Assembly: GCF_001423405.1 (NCBI RefSeq)
Contig: NZ_LMNS01000012.1
Location: forward strand, 421,211 to 485,210
Source: Methylobacterium sp. Leaf123
GTDB taxonomy: Bacteria; Pseudomonadota; Alphaproteobacteria; Rhizobiales; Beijerinckiaceae
DNA: 64,000 nucleotides
Reading direction: 5' to 3'
Position numbers and translations under genes: made by a program
Shown here: positions 1-9,150 of the stretch, one piece after another
How positions within the stretch are numbered: position 1 is the first letter of the stretch
Layout: every line of letters begins with the position of its first letter
Notes under the pieces: generated by a model
The model's input: the letters and a program-made list of their open reading frames with translations, nothing else
Databases searched by the model: none
What the model was told of the DNA's origin: nothing

Positions 1-489
1 CCGCTGGCCATCGACCTGCGCGAGACGATCTCCGGCATCCGCGTCTCGGGCGACCTGGAGCGGATCGGCGATCTGGCCAAGAACATCGCCAAGCGCGTCG
101 TGGCGATCAGCGATCAGGCCCAGCCGCAGAAGATCGTGCTCGGCGTCCAGCACATGAGCGACCTCGTGCAGGAACAGCTCAAGGATGTGCTCGATGCCTA
201 TGCGAGCCGCGACGTGACCGCCGCCCGCGAGGTCTGGGGGCGGGACAGCGCCATCGACGCGCTCTACAATTCACTGTTCCGCGAACTCCTCACCTACATG
301 ATGGAGGATCCGCGCAACATCTCGTTCTGCACGCACCTGCTGTTCTGCGCCAAGAACGTCGAGCGGATCGGCGATCACACCACCAACGTCGCCGAAACCA
401 TCGAATACCTCGTCACCGGCGAGACGCCGACGGCCGAGCGGCCCAAGAACGACGCTTCGAACTACGCGACGATTACGCCGGGCGCCTAG
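1..489 (+). CDS. phoU: Phosphate signalling protein PhoU (3' part; start lies outside the window)
   Basis: The reading frame is open from base 1, and 162 residues are visible before the TAG. PhoU links the Pst phosphate transporter to the PhoR/PhoB two-component system and damps the Pho response when phosphate is plentiful. The visible part shows two helical-bundle repeats, each with the family metal-site pattern: one near the start (LERIGDLAKNIAKR) and one near the end (NVERIGDHTTNVAE). It is cytosolic and membrane-associated in known cases. phoB follows 80 bases downstream on the same strand, the usual pst-phoU-phoB order, so the pst genes and phoR should lie to the left. Nothing in the visible part looks broken. 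Confidence 0.95.
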   Translation, partial: PLAIDLRETISGIRVSGDLERIGDLAKNIAKRVVAISDQAQPQKIVLGVQHMSDLVQEQLKDVLDAYASRDVTAAREVWGRDSAIDALYNSLFRELLTYMMEDPRNISFCTHLLFCAKNVERIGDHTTNVAETIEYLVTGETPTAERPKNDASNYATITPGA

Positions 490-569
490 GTTTTCACGCG
501 GCGCGGCGATCAAGAGACGTCTCCGGCTCCTCTCTCGAGGGCCGGGCGTGACGGATGGAAAGACGGGCG

Positions 570-1274
570 ATGACGAGTGCGCACATCCTGATCGTCGAGG
601 ACGAGGAATCGCTGACGACCCTGCTGCGCTACAATCTCGAAGCGGAGGGCTTCCAAGTCGATGTCGCCGTTCGCGGCGATGAGGCGGACCTTCGCCTGCA
701 TGAGACGACGCCCGATCTCGTGCTGCTCGACTGGATGGTGCCGGGCCTCTCGGGGATCGAGCTGTGTCGGCGCATCCGGGCCCGCCGCGAGACCGAACGC
801 CTGCCGGTCATCATGCTGACCGCCCGAGGCGAGGAGACCGACCGCGTGCGCGGCCTCTCGACCGGCGCCGACGACTACGTCGTCAAGCCGTTCTCCGTGC
901 CGGAGCTGCTCGCCCGGGTCCGCGCGCTCCTGCGCCGCGCCAAGCCCACCCACGTCTCCGACATGCTCGTGGCCGGCGACATCGAGCTCGACCGCGTCAG
1001 CCACCGCATCCGCCGGCAGGGCCGCGAGATTCATCTCGGGCCGACGGAGTTCAAGCTGCTCGAATATCTGATGCAGAGCCCCGGCCGGGTCTTCTCGCGG
1101 GAGCAGTTGCTTGACGGCGTGTGGGGCCACGACGTCTATATCGACGAGCGCACGGTCGACGTTCATGTCGGCCGCCTGCGCAAGGCGATCAACCGCCCGC
1201 GCCAGAGCGACCCGATCCGCACCGTGCGCGGCTCCGGCTACTCGTTCGACGAAATGTTCGCCGGAGCGGAGTGA
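570..1274 (+). CDS. phoB: Phosphate regulon response regulator PhoB
   Basis: OmpR/PhoB-family response regulator of 234 residues. The receiver domain occupies about residues 5-120, with acidic pocket E10/D11, phospho-acceptor D54 in the LLDWMVPG stretch, a conserved Thr in MLTARG and the Lys in VVKPF. The winged-helix DNA-binding domain follows (about 135-230), ending in the RTVRGSGY wing. Phosphorylated PhoB activates pst, phosphonate and phosphatase genes under phosphate starvation. An ATG at 555 is also in frame, but the one at 570 gives the usual start two residues before the first strand and has a GGAAAG stretch upstream, so I chose it. The gene probably shares the phoU transcript. Confidence 0.95.
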   Translation: MTSAHILIVEDEESLTTLLRYNLEAEGFQVDVAVRGDEADLRLHETTPDLVLLDWMVPGLSGIELCRRIRARRETERLPVIMLTARGEETDRVRGLSTGADDYVVKPFSVPELLARVRALLRRAKPTHVSDMLVAGDIELDRVSHRIRRQGREIHLGPTEFKLLEYLMQSPGRVFSREQLLDGVWGHDVYIDERTVDVHVGRLRKAINRPRQSDPIRTVRGSGYSFDEMFAGAE

Positions 1275-1330
1275 TACGGCTTCGGCTTGATGGGAGCGGG
1301 GAGCTAGATCGCGCAACCCACGCGGCGCTT

Positions 1331-1381
1331 GATCAGGGCACCATCGCGCCCGCGCGATGGGATCCGGCCGAGGCCCTGATC
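1331..1381. repeat. Nested inverted repeats between convergent phoB and gcrA
   Basis: An outer pair GATCAGGGC (1331-1339) and GCCCTGATC (1373-1381) encloses an inner perfect pair CCATCGCGC (1341-1349) and GCGCGATGG (1352-1360). It lies in the 232-base gap between the stops of phoB and gcrA. There is no T-run on either side, so a bidirectional terminator is possible but not shown. Confidence 0.5.
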
Positions 1382-1506
1382 CGCCCTCCCGAAGAGATCA
1401 ACCGGATTGGGTATGAGGGGTGGTTCCGCGGGTCGGGCAGCGCCCGTCCCCGTTCGACTCACTCGGGCCACCGCCCGCCGTTGCGGGCGTGCTCCGGTCG
1501 TGGCTC

Positions 1507-2046
1507 TTAGCGGAAGCCGGCGACGCGGCGATCGCGCTTGCGCTCGGCGGCCGGCTGGTAGGCGATCTGCGCGTGCTGGGTGCAGTACGGAAGGCCCGTG
1601 ATCGCGCGGCCGCCGCAGAAGCGGAAGTCCGGCGAGGTCGGGTCGCCCATCGGCCAGCGGCACATCGATTCGCGCAGGTCCATGATGGTGACCCGCTCGG
1701 ACACCGCGAGGGCCACCGGCTCGGGGGCAGGCTTCTGCGGCAGCGGGAAATCCGGGGCGGGTCGGTGCGCCACGATCGCGGGCGGTTCCGGCAGCGTCGG
1801 CTCCTCGACGACCACGACCTCCATCTCGACCTCGGCGGCCAAGCCCTCTCGGCGACGGCCTTGCGACGTCGGACCCATCGATTTGACGCGACCGGAGAGC
1901 CCGAGGCGATGCACCTTGCCGATGACGGCGTTGCGCGAGACGCCACCGATCTGCAGGGCGATCTGGCTGGCGCTCAGGCCGTCATCCCACAGGCGACGAA
2001 GCAGCTCGACGCGCTCATCCGTCCAGCTCGGGACTGCTTCCGTCAT
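1507..2046 (-). CDS. gcrA: Cell-cycle transcriptional regulator GcrA
   Basis: 179-residue GcrA family protein. In Caulobacter, GcrA binds the sigma-70 RNA polymerase holoenzyme and activates promoters carrying CcrM-methylated GANTC sites, driving S-phase and division genes. The N-terminal helix-turn-helix (about residues 6-45, with WTDERVELLRRLW and RNAVIGKVHRLGL) is canonical. A proline-rich linker follows, then the C-terminal sigma-interacting domain with its C/C/C/H set (MCRWPMGD, FCGGRAI, PYCTQHA). An upstream in-frame ATG exists at 2178, but the family always starts just before the WTDE helix, so the ATG at 2046 was chosen. It is transcribed alone, convergent with phoB. The 511-base upstream gap should hold its promoter. 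Confidence 0.95.
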   Translation of the reverse strand: MTEAVPSWTDERVELLRRLWDDGLSASQIALQIGGVSRNAVIGKVHRLGLSGRVKSMGPTSQGRRREGLAAEVEMEVVVVEEPTLPEPPAIVAHRPAPDFPLPQKPAPEPVALAVSERVTIMDLRESMCRWPMGDPTSPDFRFCGGRAITGLPYCTQHAQIAYQPAAERKRDRRVAGFR

Positions 2047-2557
2047 TGTCCCCTCCACGTCGAAACATCCTTGAACGCGAGACCGGCCGACAGCGCGGCG
2101 CTGCGGCCGCACATGGCGACAGCAGGCATGGCCAGGGCCCGCGATCCGGCCCTGCACATGTCGGTTAACAGACGCCAAAGATGCCGTTGGCGACGCTGTG
2201 GAGACTACAGGACAGCTCGGCCGCGGAGCAAGGGTCCGCGCGTCTCACGACCCGGTTTCCCCCGGCAATCGGACCCGTCGAACGCCGGCCCGGATCGGTT
2301 TCCGCAATGGAGCAAGCCAATCCTCCGCCATCCGTTAACGCGTTGCATAAACTTGCTCTTTTTCGAGCGTGCGGATTGGGCGAGGGCGGACCTGCCGCGG
2401 TGCCGGGCGGTTGCATGTATTGCCAAGATTGCCACGCTCGCCTCGGAAGCACGGTCGAAAAAGATTGTCCGGGCGGACGGGATGACTATGTGACGGACGT
2501 CATCCGCCGGCCCACCGCCTGTGGACAACGGACCTTGAACGGACTTTGGGAGATCGC
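2047..2557. other. Intergenic region between divergent gcrA and eipB
   Basis: 511 bases without a convincing gene; the short open frames here have no family features. It must carry the promoters of both divergent genes. A TTGCATAAACTTGC stretch near 2342 is less GC-rich than its surroundings and could be promoter DNA. GGATGAC (2480-2486) and GTCATCC (2499-2505) form an inverted pair about 55 bases before eipB. I could not find a GANTC site that would suggest CcrM control of gcrA here. Confidence 0.4.
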
Positions 2558-3424
2558 ATGCGACTGCGCCTCGCGCCGGCCCTTTTCCTCCTTGCCGCGA
2601 TGCCGGGAAGCGCGATGGCCGCGGGGCCGGCCGCGCCGGTTCCGGCCGAGGCCGCCATCCGGCTCACCAACCACCGCGCGGTCTACGACCTGTCGCTGGC
2701 CCGATCCGAGGGGACGCGGGCGGTCGAGGGCGTGCGCGGGCGCATCGTCATCGATTTCTCGGGCGACGCCTGCCGTGGCTACACCATGCAGACGCGTCAG
2801 GTGACGATGCTCAATTCCGGCGAGTCCGGCGACCGCACCTCGGACCTGCGCAGCACCACCTTCGAGAACGGCGACGGCAAGGGCTTCCGCTTCCGCACCA
2901 CGACCATCCTCAACAATGCGCCCTCCCCGGCCGTCGATGGAACGGCGGAGGCCGCCGACGCGCTCAAGGTGAAGCTCAAGGAGCCCAAGCGCGACCAGTT
3001 CCAGGCCGAGGGTGCGGTCCTGTTTCCGATCCACCACATGATCCGCCTGATCGAGGCGGCCAAGGCCGGCGAGACGACGGTTTCGGCCAAGGTGTTCGAC
3101 GGCTCGGATGACGGGCGCAAGGTCTACGACACGCTGGCGATCATCGGCCGCCCGAACGCGGCGCCCGCCGCCGACACCGAGCGCGACAAGCCGCTGCGCG
3201 AGGGCGACCATGGCACCATGCGCCGGTGGCCGGTGACGTTGAGCTACTTCACCGCCGGAGCGGGTGAGCGCACGCCGATCTACACTCTCACCTTCGATCT
3301 CTACGAGGACGGCGTCAGCGGGCGGCTGCACCTTGATTACGGGGATTTCGCCATCGACGGGAATCTAACGCGGCTCGACCTCGCCAAAGCCGACCCGAAG
3401 GCCGACGCCGCCTGCAAGAAGTAG
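2558..3424 (+). CDS. eipB: Periplasmic cell-envelope integrity protein EipB (DUF1849)
   Basis: 288-residue exported protein. The N-terminus is a Sec signal peptide (hydrophobic LAPALFLLAAMPG, probable cleavage after SAMA). The mature part matches the EipB/DUF1849 beta-spiral family: an early LTNHRAVYDLSLA strand, the GRIVIDFSGDACRGY segment and a C-terminal LDYGDFAIDG segment. In Brucella, EipB folds into a spiral beta-barrel in the periplasm, is tied by one disulfide and is needed for envelope integrity. Here exactly two cysteines are present, C72 and C286, matching that disulfide. A TTG at 2546 is also in frame, but the ATG at 2558 has GGGAG five bases upstream and starts the signal peptide. 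Confidence 0.88.
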   Translation: MRLRLAPALFLLAAMPGSAMAAGPAAPVPAEAAIRLTNHRAVYDLSLARSEGTRAVEGVRGRIVIDFSGDACRGYTMQTRQVTMLNSGESGDRTSDLRSTTFENGDGKGFRFRTTTILNNAPSPAVDGTAEAADALKVKLKEPKRDQFQAEGAVLFPIHHMIRLIEAAKAGETTVSAKVFDGSDDGRKVYDTLAIIGRPNAAPAADTERDKPLREGDHGTMRRWPVTLSYFTAGAGERTPIYTLTFDLYEDGVSGRLHLDYGDFAIDGNLTRLDLAKADPKADAACKK

Positions 3425-3434
3425 CCGTCGCGCC

Positions 3435-4712
3435 TCAGTTGCGGCGCCGCTCCGGTTCGCCGGTGAAGACGAGGCCGCGCTGGATTGCGGCATTGCCGAA
3501 CTTCTCCCGCAGCCGGTCGAGCGCCGCCTCGCGGCGGGCGACCCGCTCGATGCCCTGATCGGCGAGGTCGCCGCGGTCGGCATGGATCGCGCCGCAGAGA
3601 TCACCGCCGCCGATGCCGATCAGCCGGAAGGCGGTGCCGTCGCAGGCCGCCCGCAGCATGGGCTCGCCCTCGTGGAAGAGCCGGTCGGCGAGCTGCGTGG
3701 GTTTCAGGCTGCCGCGGGTGCGGGTGCGCAGCCGGAAGTGAGAATCCTTCAGCTTCAGCGTGACGCTGCCGGCGGCGAGCTCCGCCCGTTTGAGCCGCGC
3801 CGACACCTTTTCGCAGAGCTTCCAGAGGATTGGCCGCAGATCCTCGAACCGGGTGAGATCGGTCGAGAAGGTCGTCTCGGACGACACGCTCTTGGCCTCC
3901 CGCGTCGGGCGCACCGGCCGCCGGTCCCGGCCGGCCGCGAGGTCGAAGAGACGCAGCGCGTCCCGCCCGAGGGATGCCTGGAGACGCGCCGGATCGGCCC
4001 GCGCGATGTCGCCGACGCGGTGGATGTTGAGCGAAGCGAGGCGGTTTCGCGCGCTCTCGCCGATGCCGGGCAGGATGCCGACCGGCTTGTCGGCGAGGAA
4101 GGTCGCGGCATCCTCGCCTGCGATGATCGAGAAGCCGCGGGGCTTGTCGAGATCCGAGGCGATCTTGGCCAGGAACTTGTTGTCGGACAATCCCACCGAG
4201 ACGGTGATGCCGACCTCCGCCTCGACCCGTGCGGCGAAGCGGGCGAGCGTGAGCGCCGGGCTCGTCCCGTGCAGGCGCTCGGTGCCGGAGAGGTCGAGGA
4301 ACGCCTCGTCGATGGAGACGGGCTCGACCAGCGGCGTGAGCGCCAGCATCATCGCCCGCACCTCGCGCCCGACGCGAGCGTACTTCTCCATATCCGGCCG
4401 CAGCACCGTGGCATCGGGGCAGCGCTTCAACGCCTCGAACATCGGCATCGCCGAGCGCACGCCGGAGATGCGGGCGAGATAGCAGGCGGTCGAGACGACG
4501 CCGCGTTTGCCCCCGCCGATGATGAGCGGCTTGTCGCGCAAGGACGGGTCGTCGCGTTTCTCGATCGCCGCGTAGAAGGCGTCGCAATCGACATGGGCGA
4601 TGCTCAGGGCGTCGCGGGCCGCGTGCGAGAGCAGGCGCGGCGAGCCGCATCCGCGGCAGCGCAGGGCGCCCTCGGCTTGCATCGTCAGGCAATCGCGGCA
4701 GAAGGGTCTCAC
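3435..4712 (-). CDS. dinB: DNA polymerase IV (DinB), with N-terminal four-cysteine segment
   Basis: 425-residue Y-family polymerase for error-prone translesion synthesis. Catalytic carboxylates sit in AHVDCDAFYA (D42, D44) and SIDEAFLDLSG. The thumb helix-hairpin-helix reads ILPGIGESARNRL, and the little-finger domain follows. Before the polymerase core lies C5-x2-C8 then C19-x2-C22, a zinc-ribbon-like segment seen in some alphaproteobacterial DinB proteins. To include it, translation must start at the GTG at 4712; the first ATG (about residue 11) would cut the first CxxC. The C-terminus lacks an obvious QxxLF-type clamp motif, ending ERRRN. The gene is divergent from cobK with only 56 bases between starts. 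Confidence 0.93.
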   Translation of the reverse strand: MRPFCRDCLTMQAEGALRCRGCGSPRLLSHAARDALSIAHVDCDAFYAAIEKRDDPSLRDKPLIIGGGKRGVVSTACYLARISGVRSAMPMFEALKRCPDATVLRPDMEKYARVGREVRAMMLALTPLVEPVSIDEAFLDLSGTERLHGTSPALTLARFAARVEAEVGITVSVGLSDNKFLAKIASDLDKPRGFSIIAGEDAATFLADKPVGILPGIGESARNRLASLNIHRVGDIARADPARLQASLGRDALRLFDLAAGRDRRPVRPTREAKSVSSETTFSTDLTRFEDLRPILWKLCEKVSARLKRAELAAGSVTLKLKDSHFRLRTRTRGSLKPTQLADRLFHEGEPMLRAACDGTAFRLIGIGGGDLCGAIHADRGDLADQGIERVARREAALDRLREKFGNAAIQRGLVFTGEPERRRN

Positions 4713-4768
4713 GTCGAAAAACTCGCCCGGCCTTTGCCGGGCTGATGCGGGCAAGACAGGTTGTACGA

Positions 4769-5590
4769 ATGTCCGGCGCCGCCGACCAGGGTTCTCCCGC
4801 GTCCCATCCCACGCCGAATCCCGATGCGCCGCCCCTGCGCCTCCTCGTGCTCGGCGGCACCACCGAGGCCAGCGCGCTCGTCGCCGGGCTGGCGCGGAAG
4901 CCGGAGGTCGCGGTGACGCTGTCGCTGGCGGGCCGCACCGCCGCGCCGCGGCCCGAACCGGTGTCGACCCGCATCGGCGGGTTCGGCGGCGCGGAGGGGC
5001 TGGCGCGGTGGCTTTCGGAGAACGGCATCGAGGCGGTGATCGATGCGACCCACCCCTTCGCCGCGCGGATCTCGGCCAACGCGGCTGCGGCGTGTAGAGC
5101 TGTCGCGGTGCCGCTGCTCGCGGTGCGCCGCCCCGCCTGGGAGCGCGAACCCGGCGACGACTGGATCGCTGCTGCAAACGTCCCGGACTGTCTCGACGCG
5201 CTCGGGACCGCACCGAGAACGGTGTTCCTCACCATCGGTCGGCAGGAGCTGGCGGCCTTCGCCCGCGCGCCGCAACACGCTTATGTCGTGCGCACCATCG
5301 AGCCGGTGGGCGATGCGCTGCCGGTGCCGAACCTCGTGACCGTCAGCGCCCGCGGCCCCTTCACCCTCGCGGACGAGATCCGCTTCATGCGCGAGGCGCG
5401 CATCGAGGTGCTGGTGACGAAGAATTCCGGTGGCGCGGCGACCTATCCGAAGATCGAGGCCGCGCGCCGGCTCGGGCTTCCCGTGGTGATCGTCGCCCGC
5501 CCTGCCCTGCCAGATGTGCCGGCCGTCGCCGATGCCGCGGGTGCGCTCCCCTGGCTCAGGGCACGGCGTACCGAGCGCGGAACCGTGTGA
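4769..5590 (+). CDS. cobK: Precorrin-6A reductase CobK
   Basis: 273-residue CobK/CbiJ protein. It reduces precorrin-6A to precorrin-6B with NADPH in the aerobic cobalamin pathway. The dinucleotide site [13 protein letters not shown] is near residues 24-37; the family motifs VIDATHPFA and VTKNSGG are present. An in-frame ATG at 4745 would add eight residues; the ATG at 4769 fits better, with AGG nine bases ahead. The stop is 71 bases before cobQ, so the two are probably one transcript. No cobalamin riboswitch fits in the 56-base gap to dinB. Confidence 0.93.
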   Translation: MSGAADQGSPASHPTPNPDAPPLRLLVLGGTTEASALVAGLARKPEVAVTLSLAGRTAAPRPEPVSTRIGGFGGAEGLARWLSENGIEAVIDATHPFAARISANAAAACRAVAVPLLAVRRPAWEREPGDDWIAAANVPDCLDALGTAPRTVFLTIGRQELAAFARAPQHAYVVRTIEPVGDALPVPNLVTVSARGPFTLADEIRFMREARIEVLVTKNSGGAATYPKIEAARRLGLPVVIVARPALPDVPAVADAAGALPWLRARRTERGTV

Positions 5591-5661
5591 ATCCGGCTCG
5601 ACGCCGCCCGGCCCCGATGCCATGGCAGCGTCATGCCCGTCCCTCGACCGAAGAACCGCCG

Positions 5662-7119
5662 ATGACCCGCGCCCTGATGATCCAGGGGACCGGATCCGAT
5701 GTCGGCAAGTCGCTGCTGGTGGCCGGTCTCGCCCGCGCCTTCACCCGGCGCGGGCTGACGGTGCGTCCGTTCAAGCCGCAGAACATGTCGAACAACGCCG
5801 CCGTCACCGCCGATGGCGGCGAGATCGGTCGGGCGCAGGCGCTCCAGGCCCGCGCCGCGCGGGTCGCGCCCTCCGTCCACATGAACCCGGTGCTCCTGAA
5901 GCCGCAGAGCGAGGTCGGCGCGCAGGTGGTGGTGCAGGGGCGGATGATCGGCACGGCGCGGGCGCGGGAATACCAGGCCTGGAAGCCGCGCCTGATGGCC
6001 TCCGTGCTCGACAGCTTCGAGCGGCTGCGCAGCGAGGCGGATATCGTGCTCGTGGAGGGCGCGGGTTCCCCGGCCGAGGTGAACCTGCGACAGGGCGACA
6101 TCGCCAATATGGGGTTTGCCCGGGCGACCGGGACGCCGGTGGTGCTCGTCGGCGATATCGACCGAGGCGGCGTCATCGCCAGCCTCGTCGGCACGCAGGC
6201 GGTGCTGGAGCCCGACGATGCGGCGATGATCCGCGGCTTCATCGTCAACCGCTTTCGCGGCGATCCGACGCTGTTTGCCGACGGCATGGCTCTGATCGCC
6301 GCGCGCACCGGCTGGTCGCCGTTCGGCCTCGTGCCGTTCTTCCCCGACGCGGCCCGCCTGCCGCCGGAGGACGCGGTGGCGCTCGACGCCCCGCAAGCGC
6401 GCCGCGACGGCGCCGTGCCGCTGATCGCGGTGCTGCGCTTTCCCCACATCGCCAATTTCGACGACCTCGACCCGCTGCGGCAGGAGACCGGCGTCGCGGT
6501 GACTTTCGTGCCGCCCGGCACTCCTGTTCCGGCGGAAGCCGATCTCATCGTCCTGCCGGGCTCGAAAACCACGATCGACGACCTCGAATGTCTCCGTGCG
6601 CAGGGCTGGGACATCGATATCCGCGCCCATCTGCGCCGTGGCCGCCGCGTGCTCGGGCTGTGTGGCGGCTACCAGATGCTCGGCCGATCCATCGCCGATC
6701 CGCAGGGGATCGAGGGCGCGCCGCGTGACCGGCCGGGCCTCGGCCTCCTCGACGTCGAGACGGTGATGACGGATGCAAAGCGCCTCGTCGCGGCCACCGG
6801 CACGACCCTCGCCGATGGTGAGCCGTTCTCCGGCTACGAGATGCATGTCGGCGACACGACCGGGCCGGACACCGCCCGGCCCCTGCTGCGCTTCGCCGAC
6901 GGCCGGGTCGACGGGGCCGTCTCCGGCGACGGGCTCGTGACCGGCACCTATGTCCACGGCCTGTTCGCCGACGACCGCCAGCGCGCCGCCTGGCTCGCCC
7001 GGCTCGGCGCTGCGCCGGGTCTCACCCGCTACGAGGCCGGCATCGAAGAGGTGCTCGACCGCTTCGCCGACCACCTCGAAGCGCATCTCGATTGCGACGG
7101 GCTGCTGCGCTTGGCTTGA
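5662..7119 (+). CDS. cobQ: Cobyric acid synthase CobQ
   Basis: 485-residue CobQ/CbiP amidotransferase. It amidates four side-chain carboxylates (b, d, e, g) of adenosylcobyrinate diamide, using glutamine and ATP. The N-terminal dethiobiotin-synthetase-like ATPase begins [12 protein letters not shown] (P-loop). The middle carries [12 protein letters not shown] and [10 protein letters not shown]. The C-terminal class-I-like glutaminase has its nucleophile Cys in [11 protein letters not shown] and the His in TYVHGLF. The ATG at 5662 was chosen over an upstream in-frame start at 5587 because the P-loop must sit near the N-terminus. Its end lies six bases from the end of convergent cbiB. Confidence 0.96.
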   Translation: MTRALMIQGTGSDVGKSLLVAGLARAFTRRGLTVRPFKPQNMSNNAAVTADGGEIGRAQALQARAARVAPSVHMNPVLLKPQSEVGAQVVVQGRMIGTARAREYQAWKPRLMASVLDSFERLRSEADIVLVEGAGSPAEVNLRQGDIANMGFARATGTPVVLVGDIDRGGVIASLVGTQAVLEPDDAAMIRGFIVNRFRGDPTLFADGMALIAARTGWSPFGLVPFFPDAARLPPEDAVALDAPQARRDGAVPLIAVLRFPHIANFDDLDPLRQETGVAVTFVPPGTPVPAEADLIVLPGSKTTIDDLECLRAQGWDIDIRAHLRRGRRVLGLCGGYQMLGRSIADPQGIEGAPRDRPGLGLLDVETVMTDAKRLVAATGTTLADGEPFSGYEMHVGDTTGPDTARPLLRFADGRVDGAVSGDGLVTGTYVHGLFADDRQRAAWLARLGAAPGLTRYEAGIEEVLDRFADHLEAHLDCDGLLRLA

Positions 7120-7125
7120 GCGACG

Positions 7126-8127
7126 CTACCGGCCGAAGGTGAGCCAGAGGCCGGTTCCGGCCGCGACCAGCGTGAATTGCAGCGCGCAGGCCGTGCGGTA
7201 GAGTTTCAGCGCGCGCACGATGTCGTCGGCATTGGCCTCGGCCCGCCCGTCGCCCATCCAGGCATCCTCGACGCGGGTGTCGCCGTAGATGCGTGGGCCC
7301 GCGAGCCGTAAGCCGAGCGCCCCGGCCATGGCCGCCTCGGGCCAGCCGGCATTGGGCGAGCGGTGGCGGCCCGCGTCGCGGCGGATTGCCCGCCACGCGC
7401 CGACCGCGGAGACATCCCGGCTCAGGGCTGCTGCCGTGATCAGCAGGAGGGCGGTGAGCCGCGAGGCCGGCAGGTTCACGAGGTCGTCGAGACGGGCGGA
7501 GGCCCAGCCGAAGGCCTCGTAGCGGGGGGTTCGGTGGCCGATCATGCTGTCGGCGGTGTTGATCGCCTTGTAGAGCGCGCCGCCGGTGAGCCCGCCGGCG
7601 CCGATCCAGACGGCCGGTGCGACGATGCCGTCGGAAAAATTCTCGGCAAGACTCTCGATCGCGGCCCGGCACACGGCGGCTTCGTCCAGGCTCTCGGGGT
7701 TTCGTCCGACGATCATCGACACGGCTTGGCGCCCGCCCGCCAGCCCCTCCGTCCGCAGGGCGACGGAGACGCGCCGGACATGGACGAACAGGCTGCGCTG
7801 CGCCGGCAGGCTCGCGGCGAGGATCGCGAGGATCACCAGGCCGAACCCGTGGCCCGTGAGCGCGGCGAGCGCCGTCAGCCCCAGGGCGACGGTGGCCACC
7901 ACGGCGAGGAGCACGGTGAGCGCCAGGATGCCGCTGAGGCGGCGCGTTCGCGGCGTGCCTCGGTTGAGCCCGCGCTCGAGCGCCGCGATCAGCCGGCCGA
8001 TCCAGGTGACAGGATGGCCGAGTGCCCTGTAGAGGCGGTCCGGATAACCCGCCATGGCCTCGATCAGCAGGGCGAGGGCCAGGATGCCGAGGGTGTCGGG
8101 CGGATGGGTCAGGGCGATCCAAGACAT
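7126..8127 (-). CDS. cbiB: Adenosylcobinamide-phosphate synthase CbiB (CobD in Pseudomonas naming)
   Basis: 333-residue inner-membrane protein that condenses adenosylcobyric acid with (R)-1-amino-2-propanol O-phosphate, the step after CobQ and CobC. Several hydrophobic membrane segments are visible (for example about 10-28, 65-110 and 245-265). Family signatures are GYPDRLYRALGHPVTWIG near the start, ESLAENFSDGIVAP in the middle, and ADSMIGHRTPRYEAFGWASA. It is divergent from cobC with only 27 bases between start codons, so the two promoters must overlap the genes or each other. Length is normal for the family. Confidence 0.95.
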   Translation of the reverse strand: MSWIALTHPPDTLGILALALLIEAMAGYPDRLYRALGHPVTWIGRLIAALERGLNRGTPRTRRLSGILALTVLLAVVATVALGLTALAALTGHGFGLVILAILAASLPAQRSLFVHVRRVSVALRTEGLAGGRQAVSMIVGRNPESLDEAAVCRAAIESLAENFSDGIVAPAVWIGAGGLTGGALYKAINTADSMIGHRTPRYEAFGWASARLDDLVNLPASRLTALLLITAAALSRDVSAVGAWRAIRRDAGRHRSPNAGWPEAAMAGALGLRLAGPRIYGDTRVEDAWMGDGRAEANADDIVRALKLYRTACALQFTLVAAGTGLWLTFGR

Positions 8128-8154
8128 CGTTGGCAGGGGCCGGTGCGGGGCGGG

Positions 8155-9150
8155 ATGGGCGGACGCGAGGGGCTGACGGACGGTTCGCGCGACGGTGTCG
8201 CGCATGGCGGCGATCTCGACGCGGCCCGCCGGCTGTTTCCGGGGGCGCCCGAGCCGTGGATCGACCTTTCGACCGGTATCAACCCGGTGCCCTATCCGCT
8301 GCCGCCCCTCATAGCCAGCGCCCTTTACCGCCTGCCCTCCCCCGCCGACCTCGCCCGGCTCAAATCCGCGGCGGCGGAGGCCTATGGTGCGCCGGGGCCG
8401 GACCATGTCGTCGCCGCGCCCGGCACGCAGATCCTGATCGAAACCCTGCCGCGGCTGATGCCGCCGTCCCGCGTCGCGGTGGTCGGCCCGACCTATGCCG
8501 AGCACGCGGCCGCCTGGACCCGCTCCGGCCATACGGTGCGGATGGTGGCCGATCCGCACGAGGCCGAGGGCGCCGACATCGTGGTCGCGGTCAGCCCCAA
8601 CAATCCCGATGGGCGCGTGTTCTCGGCCGAGGCGTTGGCGCGCGTCGCCGGGGGAGGCCTCGTCGTGCTCGATCAGGCCTTTGCCGATCTGGAACCCGTG
8701 GAGGCCGCGCGGCCGGGGCCCGGCCTCGTGATCCTGCGTTCGTTCGGTAAGACGTACGGGCTGGCAGGGCTTCGGCTCGGCTTCGCGCTCGCCGAGCCGG
8801 CCCTGGCGCGGCGCATCGAAGCCGCCCTCGGTCCCTGGGCGGTTTCGGGGCCCGCCATTGCCGCAGGCTGCGCGGCTTTGCCGGATGCCGCGTGGCGCCG
8901 CGAGGCCGCAGTCGCGCGGGCGAAGGATGCGGGCCGCCTCGACCGGATGATCGGGCGGGCCGGTGGACGGATCGTCGGCGGGACGGCCCTGTTCCGCACG
9001 GCGGATTTCCCCGACGGGCCCGGCCTGTTCCAGGCGCTCGGCGAGGCCGGGATCTATGTGCGGCGCTTCGTCGAGGCGCCGGAGCGGCTGCGCTTCGGCC
9101 TGCCCCCGGACAAGGCGGCGTGGTGCCGCCTCTCGCGGGTGCTCAAATAG
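8155..9150 (+). CDS. cobC: Threonine-phosphate decarboxylase CobC
   Basis: 331-residue fold-type-I PLP enzyme. CobC-type enzymes supply the aminopropanol arm of cobalamin (decarboxylating threonine phosphate) and work with CbiB. The family opening LDLSTG-type motif is present (IDLSTGINPVPYP), followed by VSPNNPDGR, LDQAFADLEP and the PLP lysine K199 in RSFGKTYGLAGLRLGF. The ATG at 8155 is the only plausible in-frame start; it gives a slightly long N-terminus before the usual HGGDLDAARRLFPGA. The last eight bases overlap the end of the convergent MFS gene. Confidence 0.92.
   Translation: MGGREGLTDGSRDGVAHGGDLDAARRLFPGAPEPWIDLSTGINPVPYPLPPLIASALYRLPSPADLARLKSAAAEAYGAPGPDHVVAAPGTQILIETLPRLMPPSRVAVVGPTYAEHAAAWTRSGHTVRMVADPHEAEGADIVVAVSPNNPDGRVFSAEALARVAGGGLVVLDQAFADLEPVEAARPGPGLVILRSFGKTYGLAGLRLGFALAEPALARRIEAALGPWAVSGPAIAAGCAALPDAAWRREAAVARAKDAGRLDRMIGRAGGRIVGGTALFRTADFPDGPGLFQALGEAGIYVRRFVEAPERLRFGLPPDKAAWCRLSRVLK

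Noticed and set aside
2205..2528. A 107-codon minus-strand frame upstream of gcrA
   Set aside because: Mixed codon use, no ribosome site and no features; better read as promoter DNA.
3582..4745. A 387-codon frame opposite dinB
   Set aside because: dinB is complete with catalytic residues; the antisense product is low-complexity Arg/Glu/Gly.
7363..8154. A longer N-terminus for cobC extending over cbiB
   Set aside because: The extension is antisense to cbiB and has no family similarity; the ATG at 8155 starts the enzyme.
9143..9150. Overlap of cobC and the MFS gene as sign of a cobalamin transporter
   Set aside because: The genes are convergent and overlap only at their stops; this gives no functional link.
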